Assembly (NCBI GenBank): GCA_947650285.1
Contig: CANTFL010000978.1
Location: forward strand, 1 to 64,000
Direction: 5' to 3'
Source: Hyaloperonospora brassicae
Lineage: Eukaryota; Oomycota; Peronosporomycetes; Peronosporales; Peronosporaceae
Length of the DNA stretch: 64,000 nt
Below, piece by piece: positions 62,301 through 64,000 of the stretch; positions within the stretch are counted from its first letter, which is position 1, and each line of letters begins with the position of its first letter. A program made the translations under genes and the position numbers. The notes under the pieces were generated by a model. That model saw only the letters and a program-made list of their open reading frames with translations, did no database searches and was not told the origin of the DNA.

Positions 62301-64000
62301 AAAAGTATATTGCCTCAATCCAGCAGGATAGCTAATTTGAAAGAATATCTTTGGCGATGTAGTAATATTGTCGCGCTTAGGATTGAGAAACCGTATTGAC
62401 CAAGTAATATACTAAAACAATGAATCGGCAATACCGAAATGGTTGGCCTAATAGTTGCGTCCACGAAAGGGATTATCTTGATTTTGCGTATACCACCACT
62501 TAAGACATCTTTACCAAGTAAGGTCGCTTGGCTTTAAGATACGGACCTTTCATGCGAAACGTTGTTTAAAGCAGCTCACGTACCGATCTGACAGTATGGA
62601 TGTTTCTGTGGGGTGCTTGCAGCCAAAGTTAGCAAGCCAGACAAATTCTTGTATACAATAGGCTTTACATTCTGATATGGTGCATTGTATGTAGTCACGT
62701 TTAAATTAGAATGCCAAACAATTATATGACTCAGATTCTTTGGCCATGATGCTGCTCCGTGAGACGCCGACGATGTGTTTTAACCGACTGTGTATAATGT
62801 AAGCCAGGCAGGTGCAGGTGTAGACCACGAAACCAAGGACAAGCTTCTTCTTTTTCTTTTAGGTGTGCGTCTTTTAAGTGTATTGTCATCACAATCTAAC
62901 AAGGTAAATTACCAAATATGCTTCCTCGTGTGCAGACGATACATCTTGACATCCGTAAAGATACTTACAAGTTTCACGCACTGCCGACGACAGAGACATG
63001 CACATCCCTAATACCCCACTAGCAGGGAGACACGCGCGCACGTGCAGGAATATATACCGAGTATACACGAGGAGCGGGGGAAATACCGGGTAAGGTTATG
63101 TTTAACCCGAGAATCTCGAAGTAGTTTGGTAGAAGTTTGGAACTGACATCCTGGCCTAAAATGTAAGACGTATACTGGAAAACTCTCGACGCGGCTTTAG
63201 ACAGAGGCGAACATCATTGCTCCGACAAAAAAATAACCTCTGAGTATCCGCCGACCTGTCTTCGCCGAAGTCTAATGACTTATTATGGCTTAAATTTTCG
63301 TTTTGACACCAAAGAATTAGCTAGCTCGTGCTCGCCAAAAATTGCGTCAATCGCTCCGAAGAATCTTCCACCCACAGCCTTTGGAGAACTTAACATCAAG
63401 GCAGTAATTCATGTCCAGTGGTTGTGCCGTTACACCGAATCAACCCGAATAAGGTGCTTTGGGGTCATCTGCTCTTTCATATTGCAAAGCGGTATAGGTC
63501 ACTATTTGGCGTGATGGACGAGTTATAAAAATATCTGCGATTAAGTTTTATTCCGAAGCGGATGATTTTGAGCGCGTTGCAGAAGGGGGGGGTTCATGCC
63601 CCGTCACTCCCAGGATTTCGGTCTTCACGCATCGCGATCTACGCGGGTTATGATGCTTGGATTTTATATTGTACCTTAAGGAGAAGTTAATTGTGAATTC
63701 ACATCCAAATGTGGAGCTTATGTCTTAGAACATCGCTGAGAAAAATTCGATCCTCGAAACTTGAATAAAAAAAATTGAGCGACAAAATGATTTCTTCAGC
63801 CGGGAATCTGTTGTGGTGTTTTAAGCGGAAGCTTTTTGTCACCAATATGATACAAATGAAAACCGTTATTTTGAATCAGTCATCCTATACGAGACGGGAT
63901 GAATTCTTTTTGTATTTTGCGGGATTAGTCTACATCGCTTGTGTTTTTGATGCAATGGAGCGCGATGATAATAGTAGGTCTTCAATACATGATACGGCAG
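56347..64000. other. Gene-free AT-rich stretch
   Basis: About 7.6 kb without a recognised gene, RNA or paired repeat. A weak echo of the right-arm start (GGTCGAATTTGAAATATG) lies at about 56437-56460. A (TA)8 run fills 61248-61263. Some of the area near 59.4-60.1 kb resembles retroelement LTR sequence in texture only. Confidence 0.45.
61248..61263. repeat. (TA)8 microsatellite
   Basis: A pure run of TA dinucleotides in gene-free DNA. Confidence 0.9.

Overview
This window looks like gene-poor, transposon-rich DNA from an oomycete, most likely in the Phytophthora/downy mildew group. Three things point there. First, the one recognisable host gene is a broken RXLR-dEER type secreted effector with an oomycete-style initiator just upstream of its start codon. 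Second, the transposon relics (MULEs with a FAR1-like DNA-binding domain, a hAT, a pogo/Tigger element, a Crypton-like tyrosine recombinase, copia, and gypsy with a chromodomain-like tail) read like families I know from Phytophthora genomes; this comes from memory of family motifs, not from a search. Third, there is no bacterial operon structure, ribosome binding site or dense coding, and most open frames are short and unrelated to any family.

Layout. 1-5 kb: a degenerate ~310-bp tandem duplication, a 1.3-kb MULE bounded by ~60-bp inverted repeats that keeps only part of its transposase, a truncated hAT transposase relic, and a ~520-bp 15-bp-period tract that reads on the minus strand as about 34 pentapeptide repeats. 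5-16 kb: AT-rich, gene-free apart from a small LTR scrap at 14.4 kb. 16.2-18.1 kb: a second, longer MULE transposase relic. 21.0-22.9 kb: a pogo/Tigger element with two frameshifts and an altered catalytic Asp. 23.9-25.9 kb: a Crypton-like tyrosine recombinase relic. 26-33 kb: gene-free. 33.1-34.7 kb: a copia relic. 35-39.6 kb: gene-free with microsatellites. 40.8-42.2 kb: the effector gene, minus strand, broken by a frameshift exactly at the EER motif. 42.5-43.3 kb: a long-armed foldback element about 330 bp upstream of the effector start. 46.7-56.3 kb: an unusual gypsy structure in which two nearly identical ~1.2-kb arms in inverted orientation flank a decayed gag on the plus strand and a decayed pol on the minus strand. 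56.4-64 kb: gene-free.

How it fits together: nothing here forms a pathway. The picture is a dispensable, repeat-rich compartment in which one effector gene sits among decaying transposons, with young-looking insertions (foldback element, inverted LTR arms) beside much older coding relics. Almost every coding relic carries stops or frameshifts, so no intact transposase is seen. I found no convincing tRNA, rRNA, CRISPR or intron-containing housekeeping gene, and no clearly new biological system. The pentapeptide tract, the effector break at EER and the inverted gypsy arrangement are the parts most worth a second look.
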